Source: an uncultured Lachnospiraceae bacterium (GTDB taxonomy: Bacteria > Bacillota > Clostridia > Lachnospirales > Lachnospiraceae). From it: DNA of 54,487 nt. How positions within the stretch are numbered: position 1 is the first letter of the stretch; every line of letters begins with the position of its first letter. Below, piece after piece: positions 7,186 through 15,421 of this stretch. Location of the stretch: NCBI GenBank assembly GCA_910580015.1, contig CAJTVT010000017.1:1-54487 (forward strand). Reading direction: 5' to 3'. The translations under genes were made by a program, and so were the position numbers. Below the pieces are notes generated by a model. The model was not told where the DNA came from. It searched no databases and saw nothing but the letters and a program-made list of their open reading frames with translations.

Positions 7186-8037
7186 TTACTTTTTTTCAAA
7201 TGCCTGTAAAATCGCTATTTTCGCTTCCTCTAAGGTCGTGGCAACCCCCTCCACTGGAATACCACGCTTTCGTAATTCATGCATCAGATATGTCACTTGG
7301 GGGGCTGCAAGTCCCACTGCTTCCAACTCCTGATAATGAGCAAACACCTCTCTCGGCGTTCCATCAAACAGAATACTGCCCTGATTCATCACAATCAATC
7401 GTTCCACATATTTCGCCACATCTTCCATACTATGAGACACCAAAATAATTGTCATGTTCCGTTCCATATGGAGCTTCGCCACCTGATCTAGAATCTCATC
7501 TCGCCCTTTTGGATCAAGACCTGCTGTGGGCTCATCCAGCACCAACACTTCTGGCTCCATGGCAAGAACTCCTGCAATCGCTGCCCGCCGTTTCTGTCCA
7601 CCGCTAAGCTCAAAAGGAGAACGATACCAATCATTTTCTTTAAGTCCCACGCTGCGCAGAGCGGTAAAAGCTTTCAGCTCCGCCTCCTTTTTAGATAATC
7701 CCTGATTCCTGGGACCAAAGGCCACATCTGCAAAAATTGTGGTCTCAAACAACTGATGCTCTGGGTACTGGAACACAAGTCCCACCTTCGACCGAAGCTC
7801 TTTGCGGTTATAATCCTCATCGTAAATATCCTGGCCATTGTAATAAATTCCACCATAAGTCGCATGCATTAGACCATTTAAATGCTGAATCAGCGTAGAT
7901 TTTCCGGAACCCGTATGCCCAATGAGTCCAATAAACTCCCCATCCTCAATTTTCAGATTAATATTTTTTAACGCCTGTATCTCGTATGCAGTATTTTCAC
8001 TGTAAATGTAATTCACTTTATCTAGTATAATTGACAT
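7186..8037 (-). CDS. ecfA2: ECF transporter ATPase EcfA2
   Basis: Encodes 283 residues. ABC-type ATPase: Walker A GHTGSGKST, Q-loop VFQYPEHQLFE, signature LSGGQKRRAAIAG, Walker B VLVLDEPTAGLDP and the switch His in LVSHSMEDV. The sequence around Walker A and the Q-loop is that of EcfA2 rather than EcfA1. The ATG has GGAGG and lies inside the end of ecfA1, overlapping by 16 bases, so translation is probably coupled. It forms a heterodimer with EcfA1 beneath EcfT. Confidence 0.95.
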   Translation of the reverse strand: MSIILDKVNYIYSENTAYEIQALKNINLKIEDGEFIGLIGHTGSGKSTLIQHLNGLMHATYGGIYYNGQDIYDEDYNRKELRSKVGLVFQYPEHQLFETTIFADVAFGPRNQGLSKKEAELKAFTALRSVGLKENDWYRSPFELSGGQKRRAAIAGVLAMEPEVLVLDEPTAGLDPKGRDEILDQVAKLHMERNMTIILVSHSMEDVAKYVERLIVMNQGSILFDGTPREVFAHYQELEAVGLAAPQVTYLMHELRKRGIPVEGVATTLEEAKIAILQAFEKK

Positions 8038-8873
8038 AATGCCTCCGCAAGTTCCTGTCTGGTCAATATTCCCTCTGAAATTGGCAACCCAGATTTTCGA
8101 AGCTCATGAGCAAGCAGTGTCACCTGTGGAACATCCAAACGATAAGATTTAAGCACATCCACCTGAGAGAAAATACTTCGAGGAGTTCCCTGCATCACCA
8201 CTTTACCATTATCCATCACATACACTCGGTCTGCACGAATCACTTCTTCCATATAATGGGTGATCAATATCACGGTGACGTTTTTCTCCTTGTTAAGCTG
8301 GGTCACTGCATCCAGAACCTCAAAGCGCCCATTGGGATCCAGCATTGCCGTAGGTTCATCTAAAACAATGCATTTGGGCTCCATCGCCATCACGCCAGCA
8401 ATGGCAATCCGCTGTTTCTGCCCACCACTGAGCTTATTGGGCGAATGCTCTCGATATTGTATCATTCCCACAGATTTTAGACTCTTTTCCACCCGATTCC
8501 AGATCTCAGATGTGGGAACGCCAATGTTTTCTGGACCAAATGCCACATCTTCCTCCACCACACTGGCAATAATCTGATTATCGGGATTTTGAAATACCAT
8601 TCCTGTATTCTGGCGGATATCCCAAAGATTATCCCCATCTTGCGTATCCTTGCCATCCACCCACAGAGAGCCTCCGCTAGCTTTCAAAAGCACATTTAAA
8701 TGTTTTGCCAACGTGGATTTTCCAGAGCCATTATGACCAAGAATTGCCACAAACTCTCCCTGCTTTACATCCAGATCCACCTGATCCACTGCCGTCAGAA
8801 TGCTTTCCACATTCCCTTCTTCATCCCGTCGAATATATTCATGCACCAATTTTCTTGCTTCAATAAAATTCAC
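8022..8873 (-). CDS. ecfA1: ECF transporter ATPase EcfA1
   Basis: Encodes 283 residues with a GTG start after GAGG. ABC ATPase motifs: Walker A GHNGSGKSTLAKHLN, Q-loop MVFQNPDNQIIASV, signature LSGGQKQRIAIAG, Walker B CIVLDEPTAMLDP and switch His ITHYMEEV. These are the EcfA1-type versions. It pairs with EcfA2 to energise EcfT. It begins four bases inside the end of trmL and is followed by ecfA2 with a 16-base overlap, so the whole run from the Lrp gene to truA may be one transcript. Confidence 0.95.
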   Translation of the reverse strand: MNFIEARKLVHEYIRRDEEGNVESILTAVDQVDLDVKQGEFVAILGHNGSGKSTLAKHLNVLLKASGGSLWVDGKDTQDGDNLWDIRQNTGMVFQNPDNQIIASVVEEDVAFGPENIGVPTSEIWNRVEKSLKSVGMIQYREHSPNKLSGGQKQRIAIAGVMAMEPKCIVLDEPTAMLDPNGRFEVLDAVTQLNKEKNVTVILITHYMEEVIRADRVYVMDNGKVVMQGTPRSIFSQVDVLKSYRLDVPQVTLLAHELRKSGLPISEGILTRQELAEALCQLY

Positions 8874-9382
8874 GTTGCCACCTCATCCCAGCTTAAGCGA
8901 TGAAGCTGTCCTTCCAATTTCATCTGTGCAAACTGATTTTGCCTAAGGGCCTCATACAGTACAATGGCAACCGAATTGGACAGATTCAGAGAACGAGTTT
9001 CTCCTGCCATTGGAATCCTAACACATTCTTCCGGATGCTCTTTTAAAATTTCTTCTGGAATCCCACCACTTTCTTTTCCAAACATCAGATAGCAGTCTGG
9101 TTCATAAGAAACCTCTGTATACACCCTGCGTCCCTTGGTAGTCGCCATATAAATCTTCGCCCCAGGATTTTTCGCAAGGAAGTCCTGCCAATTTAAATAT
9201 CTAGTGACATTAAGATCCTGCCAATAATCCATTCCTGCACGCTTTATGGCTTTTTCATTCAATAAAAAACCCAATGGTTCAATCAGATGGAGCCTTGTTC
9301 CAGTAGCCACACATGTTCGCCCAATATTTCCAGTATTTGCTGGTATCTCTGGTTCATACAACACAATGTTTAACTCTGCCAT
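8870..9382 (-). CDS. trmL: tRNA (cytidine/uridine-34-2'-O)-methyltransferase TrmL
   Basis: Encodes 170 residues, a SPOUT-class methyltransferase that modifies the wobble base of leucine tRNAs. It has the family start NIVLYEPEIPANTGNIGRTC, the mid-protein MFGKESGGIP motif that binds S-adenosylmethionine in the knot, and the late RSLNLSNSVAIVLYEALRQ motif. It is the single-domain, YibK/CspR-like length without extra RNA-binding domains. It overlaps the aminotransferase gene by 13 bases and ecfA1 by 4 bases, indicating one operon. Confidence 0.94.
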   Translation of the reverse strand: MAELNIVLYEPEIPANTGNIGRTCVATGTRLHLIEPLGFLLNEKAIKRAGMDYWQDLNVTRYLNWQDFLAKNPGAKIYMATTKGRRVYTEVSYEPDCYLMFGKESGGIPEEILKEHPEECVRIPMAGETRSLNLSNSVAIVLYEALRQNQFAQMKLEGQLHRLSWDEVAT

Positions 9383-10551
9383 CCATTCGCTCCTCTGTTA
9401 CGCATAATAAAATGTTCCATCCGGTCTAGCGCTTCCTTTAATTTTTCGAGAGAATATGCATAGGAAATCCGCAAAAATCCTTCTCCGCACTGCCCAAAAG
9501 CAGTTCCAGGAACCACCACCACCTTTTCCTCCTGAAGCATTCGAGTGGCAAATTCATCCGAACTCATCCCAAATTCCCTGATACAGGGAAAAGCGTAAAA
9601 TGCACCAAAAGGTTCAAAGCAGGACAGCCCCATTTCCCGAAACCGATGGATCAGGTATCGACGCCTTCCATTGTATTCTTCCCGCATCTGTTCCACGTCA
9701 TGATCACCGTTGCGCACTGCCTCCACAGCCGCATACTGGCTGGTGGTAGGAGCACACATAATGGCATATTGATGGATTTTCAACATCTGCTCCAAGATTA
9801 CTTTGGGCGCACAAGCATAGCCTAGACGCCATCCTGTCATCGAGTATGATTTGGAAAATCCATTGATGAGCACGGTCCTCTCCCGCATTCCTGGCAGGGA
9901 AGCGATCGTCACATGATCCTGCTGATAAGTAAGCTCTGCATAAATCTCGTCACTGAGCACATACAGATCATGTTCTATCACCACCTTTGCAATCGCCTCC
10001 AAATCCTTTCTCTCCATAATGGCCCCCGTAGGATTATTGGGAAAAGGCAGCACCAAAAGCTTTGTCTTTGGCGTGATACATTCCATCAATTCCTGGGCGG
10101 TCAGGCGAAAATCATTTTCCTCCTTCAAATTGATAATCACCGGAGTTCCGTTGGCCAGCGTAGCACAAGGCACATAGGACACATAACTGGGCTGAGGAAT
10201 CAACACCTCATCCCCAGGATCCAGCATTGCACGCATGGCCATATCAATAGCCTCGCTTCCTCCCACAGTAATCATCATTTCTGTATCATAATCATAGGAC
10301 ACATGAAATCTACGTTCGAGATACTTTGCAATCTCAATTTTTAGTTCTTTTAAACCTGCATTGGAAGTGTAGGCTGTTTTGCCCTTTTCCAAAGAGTAAA
10401 TACCCTCATCTCGAATATGCCAAGGCGTGTCAAAGTCTGGTTCCCCTACTCCAAGAGAAATCACATCCTGCATCTCTGACGCAATGTCAAAAAATTTTCG
10501 TATTCCAGAAAATGGGATATCCACAATACGTTCTGACAATGGATTTCTCAT
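9370..10551 (-). CDS. class I/II pyridoxal-phosphate aminotransferase
   Basis: Encodes 393 residues. The PLP-binding lysine lies in GFSKSYSMTGWRLGYACAP, with the usual PNNPTGA and SDEIYAEL motifs before it and a C-terminal FLRISYAYS with the carboxylate-binding Arg. The closest family by feel is the PatA/YugH group acting on aromatic or other amino acids; the substrate cannot be fixed. It overlaps the Lrp-type regulator by four bases (ATGA), which strongly suggests that regulator senses a related amino acid and controls this gene. Confidence 0.92.
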   Translation of the reverse strand: MRNPLSERIVDIPFSGIRKFFDIASEMQDVISLGVGEPDFDTPWHIRDEGIYSLEKGKTAYTSNAGLKELKIEIAKYLERRFHVSYDYDTEMMITVGGSEAIDMAMRAMLDPGDEVLIPQPSYVSYVPCATLANGTPVIINLKEENDFRLTAQELMECITPKTKLLVLPFPNNPTGAIMERKDLEAIAKVVIEHDLYVLSDEIYAELTYQQDHVTIASLPGMRERTVLINGFSKSYSMTGWRLGYACAPKVILEQMLKIHQYAIMCAPTTSQYAAVEAVRNGDHDVEQMREEYNGRRRYLIHRFREMGLSCFEPFGAFYAFPCIREFGMSSDEFATRMLQEEKVVVVPGTAFGQCGEGFLRISYAYSLEKLKEALDRMEHFIMRNRGANGWQS

Positions 10552-11036
10552 AAGCTCACCAGCATCCTTTCATCCCCTTGGGGTTTCGCAATGACCGTTC
10601 CATGATCTTTGTATTTCTTCAAGATAAAATTCGTCTTGGTACTCAATACAGAATCCAGTGCAGACAACTTATCGGATACAAATTGTGCCACTTCCCGCAA
10701 CGTCTTTCCCTCCAACGTCACCAACAGGTCATAACCGCCAGAAATCAGATACACTGCATTCACCTCTGGATAATTGTAGATACGCTCTGCCACACTGTCA
10801 AATCCTCTGCCTCTCTGGGGCGTTACACGCACTTCAATTAGAGCGTTTACCTTCTCAATACTGGTCTTATCCCAATCGATCAATGTGTGATAGCCACAGA
10901 TAATATGCTCTTCTTCCATTGCCGTTAATTCCTGGGCTACCGCAGTTTCCTCAATTCCAAGCATAATCGCCAGATCTTTCAAATTCACTCGGCTGTTTTT
11001 CTCTATAAATGTTAAAATCTTTTCTCGCACTTCCAT
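10548..11036 (-). CDS. Lrp/AsnC-family transcriptional regulator
   Basis: Encodes 162 residues from ATG 11036, chosen because it has a perfect GGAGG five bases upstream; an ATG at 11048 lacks one. Winged helix-turn-helix at residues about 1-55 (NLKDLAIMLGIEETAVAQEL), then a RAM/ligand-binding beta-alpha domain (TPQRGRGFDSVAERIYNYPE, GGYDLLVTLEGK). The family binds amino acids and forms octamers. Its stop overlaps the aminotransferase start, so the likely role is amino-acid-dependent control of that enzyme and the downstream genes. Confidence 0.93.
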   Translation of the reverse strand: MEVREKILTFIEKNSRVNLKDLAIMLGIEETAVAQELTAMEEEHIICGYHTLIDWDKTSIEKVNALIEVRVTPQRGRGFDSVAERIYNYPEVNAVYLISGGYDLLVTLEGKTLREVAQFVSDKLSALDSVLSTKTNFILKKYKDHGTVIAKPQGDERMLVSL

Positions 11037-11066
11037 CAGTTCCTCCATCCATTTTATAGTACTCTG

Positions 11067-12050
11067 TCATACAATCTTATACAATTCGTCTGTCTTGGGA
11101 GGCTCTAAAAAACGCTGCTCCTCCTCATTTCGCAAGATCCTGTCATTGCCTGTCGTAGCTTTACCGATAACAGCGGCATGGATTCCTGCCTTATTCAGCT
11201 TGCGCACCAGAGTATTTCCATCGGGCGACGCCATCAGCATACAGCCACTGGAAATCAGCTCATAGGGATTAATATTAAAAAATTCACAGACCTCTATGGT
11301 CTCCTGTTTGACAGGAATTTTCTTTAAATCTATTTCTAGTCCGACGCCAGAACTCTCAGCCAGTTCCCAGAGAGCTCCGAAAATCCCACCCTCTGTCACA
11401 TCATGCATAGCGCTGACGCCGGACTCCATGGCCACTGCTGCCTCCGGCAATACTGATAGATACTGGGCAAATTCCTGGGCAACTTTCACCAACTCCTTCG
11501 GATAACGTCCCAAAAGTTCCTGTTCTTTTTCTTTGGCAAGGATGGACGTTCCCTCCAGCCCTATCCATTTGGTGGCAAGGATATCATCTCCTGGTTTCGC
11601 CCCAGCAGTGGACACAAGTCTGCCAATTTTCACCTTTCCCACTCCACATACATTGACAATGGGCTGGTTGACAGCTCTCGTCACTTCTGTATGCCCTCCC
11701 ATTATCTGTACGTTCGCCTGGGCACATGCTTTTTCAATCTGCCCCATCATTTGTTTCAAATCTGTCTCCTGAGCCTGTTCTGGGAGAAGGATGGTCAACA
11801 TCACCCCAACAGGCTCAGCCCCAGAAGAGGCCAGGTCATTCAGGGTAACATGAATGGCAAGATGCCCAATATCCGTGGCTGTCCCTGTGACAGGATCCGT
11901 AGAAATCACAAACATCTCATCTTCTAATAGCTTTACAGCGGCACAATCCTCGCCCACTCCAGCCCCCAAGAAAACTTCTTCTCGCCTGGTATGTATTTGT
12001 TGAAACACAGAACGTTTTAATACGCTTTCTGGTATTTTTCCTACTCTCAT
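11067..12050 (-). CDS. AIR synthase-related (HypE/PurM-like) ATP-binding protein
   Basis: Encodes 327 residues. It shows the PurM superfamily layout: an N-terminal acidic GAGVGEDCAAVKL motif, a TGTATDIGHLAIHVTLNDLA segment for nucleotide-metal binding, GGHTEVTRAV, and a C-terminal AMHDVTEGGIFGALWELAE motif. It resembles HypE/ThiL-like proteins but lacks HypE's C-terminal Cys, so it is not a hydrogenase maturation HypE. These Clostridial proteins have no proven reaction. It lies 30 bases before the Lrp gene and after a terminator that ends the VanW transcript. Confidence 0.85.
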   Translation of the reverse strand: MRVGKIPESVLKRSVFQQIHTRREEVFLGAGVGEDCAAVKLLEDEMFVISTDPVTGTATDIGHLAIHVTLNDLASSGAEPVGVMLTILLPEQAQETDLKQMMGQIEKACAQANVQIMGGHTEVTRAVNQPIVNVCGVGKVKIGRLVSTAGAKPGDDILATKWIGLEGTSILAKEKEQELLGRYPKELVKVAQEFAQYLSVLPEAAVAMESGVSAMHDVTEGGIFGALWELAESSGVGLEIDLKKIPVKQETIEVCEFFNINPYELISSGCMLMASPDGNTLVRKLNKAGIHAAVIGKATTGNDRILRNEEEQRFLEPPKTDELYKIV

Positions 12051-12086
12051 TTATGTTCTCTCCCAAATGACCTTATAATGTAAGTT

Positions 12087-12114
12087 AAGGCTGTTCCAAT
12101 ACTGGAACAGCCTT
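12087..12114 (-). terminator. terminator after the VanW-family gene
   Basis: Perfect 11-base stem (AAGGCTGTTCC with GGAACAGCCTT) and 6-base loop, 13 bases after the VanW stop. The following T tract is weak. Confidence 0.65.
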
Positions 12115-12126
12115 GCGGACGCAGAA

Positions 12127-13767
12127 TCATTCTTTCTCTTTGTCGCCCTTATTATCTTTTTTATCTTTTTTGTCGTCACCTTTATCGTCATCATCTTCCC
12201 TTGGCGCTTCTTCTGATGGTGTCTCATCCACTGGTTCCTGCGGTGGCTGCTGCTCTGGCGGCTGCTCCACTGGAGGCTGTTGAGCGGCTGCTTCTGCTGC
12301 TGCCCGCTCCGCGATCGCTGCATCGTTCCACTGAGCCGCTGCTGCACTGATTGCTCCCTCACTCTGGCTGGAAATCGCCGCATTCATCGCATTAACTGCG
12401 TCGGGACTACCAGAAGCAGTTCCCACCAGCACAATCCTAGGAGAAGCCTTGTAAGTGCTCTTATTAAAAATCTCTCGGCTCTGTTCTACGCCGTCTACTG
12501 TCACTACTTTCCAGAGCTGAGCCGTATAACCCGTATGGGAAGACTGCTTCTGGCTCATATAGCCAATTGGCTGACCTGGCGCTGCCTGATACTGTGTACC
12601 TGGATTGGTGGTAGACAGTGTTTCACTAACAAAACTAATCTCTCGGTTGTCGGGCCTTGTCTCCTGCCCAAAAATATTAAATTGAATCACACCACCATCC
12701 GTGTAGCCTTCAATATAAATCGGTGCATTTGTATTATTTGTAAATTTCAAATCTTTATAAGTTCCTGCAATTGCTGCGTCCGCAGAAGGATCCACATAAT
12801 TTACAATCATAGAGTGATTAAAACGCTCTGCTACCTCAAGTTCTGCACGAATCACTGCATTGTACAAGGTTGTGGAAACCTGGCAAATTCCACCACCGTA
12901 AGTTTCTACTGTGGTTCCGTTCTCATAAGAACCTGCAAGTTCATATCCATGCTCTGCATCAAAAGGACTTACTGCTTCATACACCGAAAAGGTATCTCCT
13001 GGATAAACCACAGAACCATTGATCAGGGAAGCTCCATTTTGAACATTCTTGGCACGGCCCGCACTGGAACTTCCGTAATTAGTATTAAACGATCCCAAAA
13101 GGTCCTTGACCTTACCCAATTCTTCTTCGCTTCCTCTCGGTTCTACCACATCCGCTACAAGCTCTAACTCAGACTGGGATGCCCCTTTCCAATCTTGAGA
13201 GAAATATTTCTCCAGGTTCTTCGCAGATTCTTCTATGTTAATGCTAACTCCCTGGCTGCCTGGCACAACTGTAAAGCTTCCATTTTCTCTGGTAAGCCCA
13301 CCATCTGCTGCCTCTGTATTCAGCGACTGGGCATTGCTTTCCAACACCTGACGGATCTTCTGTTCGTCCACCTTGTAAGCAAGCTCGTACACCTTGTCTT
13401 CATTTTCCAAATCCTTCATTGCCTTATAGCGGGTAATCAGGTTGCCACTCTTGCCAAGTCCTACCGCTTCTTGTGCAATCTCAGGATTTCCCCAAGAAAC
13501 TCCAAACTGGGAAACCGACAGCTCCACGGTGTTCTTCCCTGCCTTCAGGGTAATGGTCTGATTCATCTGACCACTGATGTACTCTTCTACCGCTGCCTTA
13601 GCCTCCTCCTGCGTCATTCCTCCCACTGAAACTTCTCCGAAATACACACGCTGCGGAATGGTGGATTTTTCATCTGTTTCCGCATTTACCGGAATCGTAA
13701 TAATTGCTGTCAGTGCCAACACAAAAAGCACTCCTGCAATTGAAAGGTACTTTTTCCAACTCTTCAT
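12127..13767 (-). CDS. VanW-family cell-envelope protein with peptidoglycan-binding-like domain
   Basis: Encodes 546 residues. An N-terminal membrane anchor or signal (KKYLSIAGVLFVLALTAI) is followed by a PG_binding_4-type domain (GGMTQEEAKAAVEEYISGQ), a linker, and the VanW domain with ETYGGGICQVSTTLYNAVI and FNHSMIVNYVDPSADA. The C-terminal 60 residues are low complexity, first Ala/Gln/Pro-rich, then Asp/Lys-rich. ATG 13767 is chosen for its GGAG site; the frame extends 14 codons further. Such proteins face the cell wall in Clostridia; despite the name, no role in vancomycin resistance is implied. A TTGAAA-16-TAAAAT promoter lies upstream. Confidence 0.9.
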   Translation of the reverse strand: MKSWKKYLSIAGVLFVLALTAIITIPVNAETDEKSTIPQRVYFGEVSVGGMTQEEAKAAVEEYISGQMNQTITLKAGKNTVELSVSQFGVSWGNPEIAQEAVGLGKSGNLITRYKAMKDLENEDKVYELAYKVDEQKIRQVLESNAQSLNTEAADGGLTRENGSFTVVPGSQGVSINIEESAKNLEKYFSQDWKGASQSELELVADVVEPRGSEEELGKVKDLLGSFNTNYGSSSAGRAKNVQNGASLINGSVVYPGDTFSVYEAVSPFDAEHGYELAGSYENGTTVETYGGGICQVSTTLYNAVIRAELEVAERFNHSMIVNYVDPSADAAIAGTYKDLKFTNNTNAPIYIEGYTDGGVIQFNIFGQETRPDNREISFVSETLSTTNPGTQYQAAPGQPIGYMSQKQSSHTGYTAQLWKVVTVDGVEQSREIFNKSTYKASPRIVLVGTASGSPDAVNAMNAAISSQSEGAISAAAAQWNDAAIAERAAAEAAAQQPPVEQPPEQQPPQEPVDETPSEEAPREDDDDKGDDKKDKKDNKGDKEKE

Positions 13768-13812
13768 TATCCATTCTCCTACTATTCTGCTTCGTTTATA
13801 CTTTACCACCTA

Positions 13813-13840
13813 ATTTTAACACAAACACATAATTTTTCAA
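13813..13840 (-). promoter_or_regulatory. promoter of the VanW-family gene
   Basis: Minus-strand TTGAAA (13835-13840) and TAAAAT (13813-13818), 16 bases apart, 45 bases before the ATG. Confidence 0.6.
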
Positions 13841-13862
13841 GATACACAAACCACGAATTTCG

Positions 13863-13891
13863 TTGACATAACACTGCTGTTTCTGTATATT
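13863..13891 (+). promoter_or_regulatory. rightward promoter for the 202-residue protein gene
   Basis: Plus-strand TTGACA (13863-13868) and TATATT (13886-13891) with 17-base spacing. The resulting leader of about 185 bases would be antisense to the whole 35-codon gene at 13915-14022. Confidence 0.6.
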
Positions 13892-13914
13892 ATGAACAGG
13901 CGCAAGTGGAAAGC

Positions 13915-14022
13915 TTACACAAAAGCTGATAGAAATACAGACACAACCATAGATGCCACTAAAATTAAGGCTATCACTGCTGCAAATGTCTTCTTGGTTT
14001 TGGGATTGTTAAAATTCAGCAT
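13915..14022 (-). CDS. 35-residue single-span membrane peptide
   Basis: A short frame starting at ATG 14022, preceded by GGAGGTG at the ideal distance and its own TTGAAT-17-TAATAT promoter. The product begins MLNFNNPKTKKTF and continues as one hydrophobic helix (AAVIALILVASMVVSVFLSA) ending in FV. The Lys-rich N-terminus suggests a cytoplasmic N-terminus. Small proteins with this layout are common but poorly studied in Lachnospiraceae. The whole gene lies opposite the leader of the next rightward gene, so the two transcripts would be complementary. It could be a membrane-complex accessory peptide or a type I toxin-like peptide; neither is shown. Confidence 0.75.
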   Translation of the reverse strand: MLNFNNPKTKKTFAAVIALILVASMVVSVFLSAFV

Positions 14023-14048
14023 AGGTTTCACCTCCATTCGTTCCTATT

Positions 14049-14077
14049 ATATTACTCTATTTCAGAAAGGAATTCAA
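14049..14077 (-). promoter_or_regulatory. promoter of the 35-residue peptide gene
   Basis: Minus-strand TTGAAT (14072-14077) and TAATAT (14049-14054), 17 bases apart, with the predicted start about 20 bases before the peptide ATG. It overlaps the ribosome binding site of the oppositely directed gene at 14082. Confidence 0.7.
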
Positions 14078-14081
14078 TGAT

Positions 14082-14690
14082 ATGGCTTTTTTTCTCTTAA
14101 TTGGATGGACTCTTATTTTCATGGCAGTTGTCACCTACAAACGTATGAAAGCAAATCACATAAACCAGGCTGCGGAGCGTGCATTCTGGGATCGGGAAGA
14201 CGCGGCCAACCGCACAAGAAAACAGGATATTTCTCACCTGAACTATGTGGATTTTTCTGGGGTCGCACTTCCCTTTGCCCTGTTTAAAGATGATCTTTTA
14301 CAACAATGTGAATCCCAAATACAAACCCTAAAAGAGAAGAAAATTTTAAACCTGACTGGAATCAGTAATACAGATCTAAAGTTAAAATATGGACCTGCCA
14401 ATCTTACCGCTTTGACCCAGTATGACCAGAATTTCACACTTCTGGCCCGAACTTTAAATACCTGGGGACAACGTCTAAACGAGTTGTCTCATCCCAAGGA
14501 AGCCATCTGTGTTCTGGCATTCGCAGTGTCTATTGGAAGCGATATTCGAGCAACCTGGGAGTTGCTTGCAAAGCTCTATGCCGACTCCGGTGACCTGGCA
14601 AAAATTCGGGATATGAAAACCACCGCTGCCACTTTAAACTCTCTGACAAAAAATTCTATTCTGGCCACACTGGACAGCTATTTTGAGTAG
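14082..14690 (+). CDS. membrane-anchored protein of unknown function
   Basis: Encodes 202 residues. An N-terminal membrane helix (MAFFLLIGWTLIFMAVVTYK) is followed by a cytoplasmic part of about 180 residues, whose second half (about 110-200) reads as paired helices with TPR-like spacing (LNTWGQRLNELSHPKEAI, TWELLAKLYADSGDLAKI). AAAGGA precedes the ATG. I do not recognise a named family. Its last 35 bases overlap the 3' end of the convergent exonuclease gene. A long leader carries the antisense of the small membrane peptide gene. Confidence 0.8.
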   Translation: MAFFLLIGWTLIFMAVVTYKRMKANHINQAAERAFWDREDAANRTRKQDISHLNYVDFSGVALPFALFKDDLLQQCESQIQTLKEKKILNLTGISNTDLKLKYGPANLTALTQYDQNFTLLARTLNTWGQRLNELSHPKEAICVLAFAVSIGSDIRATWELLAKLYADSGDLAKIRDMKTTAATLNSLTKNSILATLDSYFE

Positions 14691-15408
14691 TGTACGAAAT
14701 TGGAATTCTTCCATAAGCACTATAAATTTGATCTGTAATACGGGAAGCCTCGCTTTTTGTGAGGCTCTCCAGTTCCTGGTCCAAAGTGATTTTATAATAC
14801 TCTGTCAATTCTTGAAGACGCTTTTTCTGGGATTTTGTGGCAGGTTGTTGTTTTTTGGCCTTGAATTGTAATTGCATTGGTTCAAACTCTTCTGGCATTT
14901 TGTGCCCAAATTGCTCTTTGAAACACTCCAACAGCATCGCGGCCGCTTTTGCATCTTCCAAGGCACGGTGATTTTTGTTTCGTTCAATCCGAAATTTTTC
15001 ACACAGAAAGTCCAAGGTTCTCTTTTCCAGCTCTGGCAAACATTTTCGCGCAAGCTTCAGCGTATCTACCCCTCTCTTTTCTAGAACAATTCCATGATTG
15101 ACCGCATATTGTTTCAAAAATGCATAATCAAATATAATATTATGCCCCACCAAGGGAAGATCTTGCGCAAAGGATAAGAACTCTTCCACAGCTCTTCCAA
15201 CATCACAGCCTCCCTGTGCCATCTCATCCGTAATCCCCGTAAGCTGTATGATCTCCTCTGAAAGCTTCCTCTGCGGGTTTACCAACCGTTCATAGGTATC
15301 GGTTATAATACCATGGCATACCATCACCGCACCAATTTCCAGAATACGGTCAGTTCGAATCTTAAGTCCTGTCATTTCAAGATCCACAGCCACATACGCA
15401 TCCAACAT
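14656..15408 (-). CDS. DnaQ-like DEDDh 3'-5' exonuclease
   Basis: Encodes 250 residues. Catalytic motifs: ExoI VDLEMTG (D, E), ExoII GHNIIFDYAFLKQYA (D), ExoIII NHRALEDAKA (H...D), the DEDDh arrangement of PolC/DnaQ proofreading domains. The C-terminal 70 residues (from about 185) are Lys/Gln-rich and helical, beyond the exonuclease fold. As a free-standing protein it may act in DNA repair or RNA/oligonucleotide turnover. It lies 13 bases after the radical SAM gene and its 3' end overlaps the convergent gene by 35 bases. Confidence 0.9.
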   Translation of the reverse strand: MLDAYVAVDLEMTGLKIRTDRILEIGAVMVCHGIITDTYERLVNPQRKLSEEIIQLTGITDEMAQGGCDVGRAVEEFLSFAQDLPLVGHNIIFDYAFLKQYAVNHGIVLEKRGVDTLKLARKCLPELEKRTLDFLCEKFRIERNKNHRALEDAKAAAMLLECFKEQFGHKMPEEFEPMQLQFKAKKQQPATKSQKKRLQELTEYYKITLDQELESLTKSEASRITDQIYSAYGRIPISYTTQNSCPVWPE

Positions 15409-15421
15409 GTTCCTTCACTCC

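Noticed and set aside
11067..12050. Hydrogenase maturation factor HypE
   Set aside because: The fold motifs agree, but the essential C-terminal Cys of HypE is absent and no other hyp genes are nearby.
12051..12383. 110-residue Arg/Gln/Lys-rich minus-strand frame
   Set aside because: It is a shifted reading of the low-complexity end of the VanW-family gene and of its terminator.
12280..13167. 295-residue plus-strand frame with many cysteines
   Set aside because: It is antisense to the well-supported VanW-family gene and has no recognisable domain.
12127..13767. Vancomycin resistance gene
   Set aside because: Only the VanW domain is shared. No vanH, vanA, vanX or regulator genes are present, and VanW proteins are common in Clostridia without resistance.
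13892..14080. 62-residue plus-strand frame opposite the small membrane peptide gene
   Set aside because: It has no good ribosome binding site. The opposite strand has a promoter, a GGAGG site and a coherent membrane peptide.
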